42,010 nt of DNA, taken from positions 1 to 42,010 of the forward strand of contig JAIPHS010000003.1 in assembly GCA_021735105.1 (NCBI GenBank). The letters run 5' to 3'. Position numbers and translations under genes: made by a program. Numbering within the stretch: position 1 is the stretch's first letter; every line of letters begins with the position of its first letter. This DNA is from Candidatus Omnitrophota bacterium (GTDB taxonomy: Bacteria; Omnitrophota; Gorgyraeia; Duberdicusellales; 4484-171). The notes under the pieces were generated by a model. That model was not told the DNA's origin, did not search any database, and saw only the letters and a list, made by a program, of their open reading frames with translations. Positions 39,949-42,010 of this stretch are shown here, piece after piece.

Positions 39949-41109
39949 ATGCAAAAGAAAGTATTAGTTTTTGGTTCTACTGGTTCAGTTGGCAGAAATA
40001 GCCTAGAGGTTATAGAAAAAGCAGCAGATAAATTTGAGGTAGTAGGCCTTTGCGGCAATAGCAATATAAAAGAAATAGTTAAACAAATTAGGAAGTTTAG
40101 GCCAAAGTATTTATGCTTAAAAGATAAAGGTTCAGCTAATCAGCTAAAAAAAAGGACAAAGATAAAATTCAAGCTGTTTAGCGGTAAACAAGGATTAGAA
40201 AAGTTTTCTCGTATAAAATCTGATGTTTCAATTATGGCGATCTCGGGCATAGATTGCCTTAAGCCGCTGCTTATAAATATTGAATCCAGCAAGAGAATCG
40301 CCCTAGCTAATAAAGAAGCAGTAGTTACTGGAGCAAAATTTATTTTTCCTAAAGCAAAAAAATATAAAACAAAAATTATTCCTATAGATAGTGAGATAAA
40401 TGCAATATTTCAACTACTTAATTTAACTGAGTCAGGCAATAAGGAGATAGATAAAATTTATATTACAGCTTCAGGCGGTGCGCTTCTAAATTATGATAAA
40501 AAATCTTTGAAAAAAGTTACTGCTAAGCGTGTCTTAAAGCATCCAACTTGGGATATGGGAAAAAGAATTACTGTCGATAGCGCTACTTTAGTAAACAAAG
40601 GGTTTGAAGCAGTAGAAGCTCATAATTTTTTTAATATTGATTACAAAAATATTGAGATACTCCTGCATCGACAATCTTTGATGCATGCGATGATTCAGTT
40701 ATCCGATCAGAGTTGTTTTAGCTGCATCTATGCTCCAGATATGAAAAAACCTATATCTTATGCGCTTTTTTATCCAAAAAGGATGAAATTGCCAAAAATA
40801 GATTTAGATAAGGAAAAAAATAAATATAGCTTTTCGTATAGTCCTATACCTTATAAAAAATTTCCTTTATTAAAAATAATTTTAGAGGCTGGCAAACGTG
40901 ATGATAATTCTTTAGTTGTTTTGAATGCTTGCGATGAAGTAGTTGTTGATTTATTTTTAAATGGAAAAATTAAATTTACTCAAATTGAAGAAACTATTAA
41001 AAAAATATTTGAAAATTACCCATCTAAAAAAATAAAATCAATTGGTGATATATATAAATGGGATAATTGGGCTAGGAATAAAACAAAAGAAATATTAGGA
41101 GAGAAATGA
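39949..41109 (+). CDS. dxr: 1-deoxy-D-xylulose 5-phosphate reductoisomerase
   Basis: 386 aa. Second step of the MEP isoprenoid pathway, feeding UppS. VFGSTGSVGRNSLEVI (NADPH), ALANKEAVVTGA, IPIDSEINAIFQLL with metal ligands Asp and Glu, ITASGGALL, and the flexible loop/active-site HPTWDMGKRITVDSATLVNKGFEAVEAH. The usual PVDSEHNAIFQ has Ile in place of His here. Full length; the ATG lies after the heptamer array. The stop overlaps the rseP start (ATGA). Confidence 0.96.
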   Translation: MQKKVLVFGSTGSVGRNSLEVIEKAADKFEVVGLCGNSNIKEIVKQIRKFRPKYLCLKDKGSANQLKKRTKIKFKLFSGKQGLEKFSRIKSDVSIMAISGIDCLKPLLINIESSKRIALANKEAVVTGAKFIFPKAKKYKTKIIPIDSEINAIFQLLNLTESGNKEIDKIYITASGGALLNYDKKSLKKVTAKRVLKHPTWDMGKRITVDSATLVNKGFEAVEAHNFFNIDYKNIEILLHRQSLMHAMIQLSDQSCFSCIYAPDMKKPISYALFYPKRMKLPKIDLDKEKNKYSFSYSPIPYKKFPLLKIILEAGKRDDNSLVVLNACDEVVVDLFLNGKIKFTQIEETIKKIFENYPSKKIKSIGDIYKWDNWARNKTKEILGEK

Positions 41110-42010
41110 TATCATTTATTTTCAATTTTTTCATTATAGTTGTTGTTTTTAGTATTTTAATCATTGTGCATGAGTTCGGCCATTTTATTGCGGCAAGGTT
41201 GTCTGGGGTAAAAGTGACACATTTTTCAATTGGTTTTGGGCCGATCGTGTTTAAGAAAAAAATTAAACAAACAAATTTATTAATTTGCGCATTCCCTTTA
41301 GGTGGGTTTATAAAGATGGCTGGTGACAGCCGTTCTGAATCTCGAGGCTATCGTGATGAATTTTTTTCTAAATCTCCCGGAATACGGTCGATGATTGTTT
41401 TTGCCGGTCCATTATTTAACTACATTTTAGCTTTTTTTATGCTGGCAACTGTTGCAACTATCGGATATTCTGTTGAAGATAGTGTCGTCGGATCTGTAGA
41501 AAAAGGGTCTCCAGCTCAACAAGCTGGAATTCAACGAGGGGATAAAATAATTTCTCTTGGAAACAAAAAGGTTGAGTCTTGGCCGCAACTTCAAGATAAA
41601 ATTTATCAGACTAAAGAGCCAGTAAATTTAAGCCTAGAGAGAAATGGTGACAAGATAAATTTAGATGTTCCTGTAGCAGAAAAAAAGATTACTAATGAAT
41701 TGGGTAGAGAAGTTAAAGTTTCTTATATTGGGATTAACGCCTACGGGCCAATAATTGGAGAAGTTATCGAAAATTACCCGGCTCAACAAGCAGGGCTTAA
41801 AAAGGGTGATAAAATATTAGCGGTAAATAATAAAGATGTAGTAAGTTGGCAAGGCTTAGCTAAAGAAATACAGGATTCGAAGGACCCTGTCCACTTAAAG
41901 GTAGAAAGAAATAGTAAGGTTTTTTCTCTAAAAGTTCCAGTTAAAAAAGAAGAGTTTAAAAATTTTAAATCTGGAAAAAAATATATTTCAGTAATTGGCA
42001 TTAAACCGTT
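41106..42010 (+). CDS. rseP: Site-2 protease RseP, 3'-truncated by window
   Basis: Not in the ORF track because it runs off the window; at least 301 codons. M50 intramembrane zinc metalloprotease that cleaves anti-sigma factors or other membrane substrates. HEFGHFIAARL has the HExxH zinc motif at about residue 22; SIGFGPIVFKKK, FPLGGFIKMAGD and FAGPLFNYILAFFML follow. Two PDZ domains are visible: VVGSVEKGSPAQQAGIQRGD and VIENYPAQQAGLKKGDKI. The second LDG-type motif and the last helices should lie beyond the window. The uppS-cdsA-dxr-rseP order is widely conserved. Confidence 0.96.
   Translation, partial: MISFIFNFFIIVVVFSILIIVHEFGHFIAARLSGVKVTHFSIGFGPIVFKKKIKQTNLLICAFPLGGFIKMAGDSRSESRGYRDEFFSKSPGIRSMIVFAGPLFNYILAFFMLATVATIGYSVEDSVVGSVEKGSPAQQAGIQRGDKIISLGNKKVESWPQLQDKIYQTKEPVNLSLERNGDKINLDVPVAEKKITNELGREVKVSYIGINAYGPIIGEVIENYPAQQAGLKKGDKILAVNNKDVVSWQGLAKEIQDSKDPVHLKVERNSKVFSLKVPVKKEEFKNFKSGKKYISVIGIKP

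Overview
The window is an AT-rich, gene-dense bacterial segment running almost entirely on the + strand. It carries lipid A-type acylation and LPS-export genes (lpxL-like, lptF, lptG), apolipoprotein N-acyltransferase, an outer-membrane beta-barrel protein and an OmpA-like lipoprotein, so the cell is diderm. The DapL route to lysine, a class II (B12) ribonucleotide reductase and a short-type MetG fit a free-living or syntrophic anaerobe. The style of the proteins, especially the TPR plus beta-barrel protein, suggests Candidatus Omnitrophota (former OP3) or a neighbouring PVC-like lineage. This placement is inference from gene content, not a computed phylogeny.

Layout. 1-7052: envelope block with the 3' end of lnt, an LpxL/HtrB-family acyltransferase, a large outer-membrane barrel, a membrane-anchored coiled-coil protein and a LacI-family regulator. 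7053-16711: a housekeeping run (nrdJ, holB, ricT, metG, tatD, mtnA, tsaE, tsaB, alr), with a paired NrdR-box-like motif and a strong promoter before nrdJ. 16713-19577: the only minus-strand block, comF-lptF-lptG. 19741-20745: an RluA-type pseudouridine synthase and a DUF192 protein. 20799-33581: a biosynthetic supercluster, argC-J-B-D-F-G-H followed without a break by lysA-dapF-dapA-dapB-dapL. It encodes arginine synthesis from N-acetylglutamate (ArgJ recycles the acetyl group) and lysine/meso-DAP synthesis from aspartate semialdehyde. 33593-35664: a PEBP-like protein, enolase and an FtsB/DivIC protein. 35687-35763: initiator tRNA-Met with its own promoter and terminator. 35990-38321: small envelope proteins, including an OmpA-like lipoprotein and a 33-aa Cys/His protein absent from the ORF track. 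38396-42010: the isoprenoid/phospholipid/envelope-stress block uppS-cdsA-dxr-rseP, with rseP cut by the window end.

Regulatory layer. Promoters have recognisable sigma-70-like -35/-10 pairs with 16-17 bp spacers, often with an extended TGn before the -10. In several cases the -10 lies so close to the start codon that the mRNA should be leaderless or nearly so (genes at 1145, 2140, 20799, 36609), while other genes have strong Shine-Dalgarno sites. Non-coding elements include heptanucleotide tandem repeats at three loci, a GC-rich repeat between argB and argD, and a 31-nt leader shared (29/31) by dapA and the OmpA-like gene.

No gene-free stretch exceeds 300 bases. The longest (19578-19740, 7053-7275, 35764-35989, 37065-37308) are described below. 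I see no IS element, prophage, CRISPR array or rRNA. Nothing here is a clear new multi-gene system; the most interesting signals are regulatory or structural.
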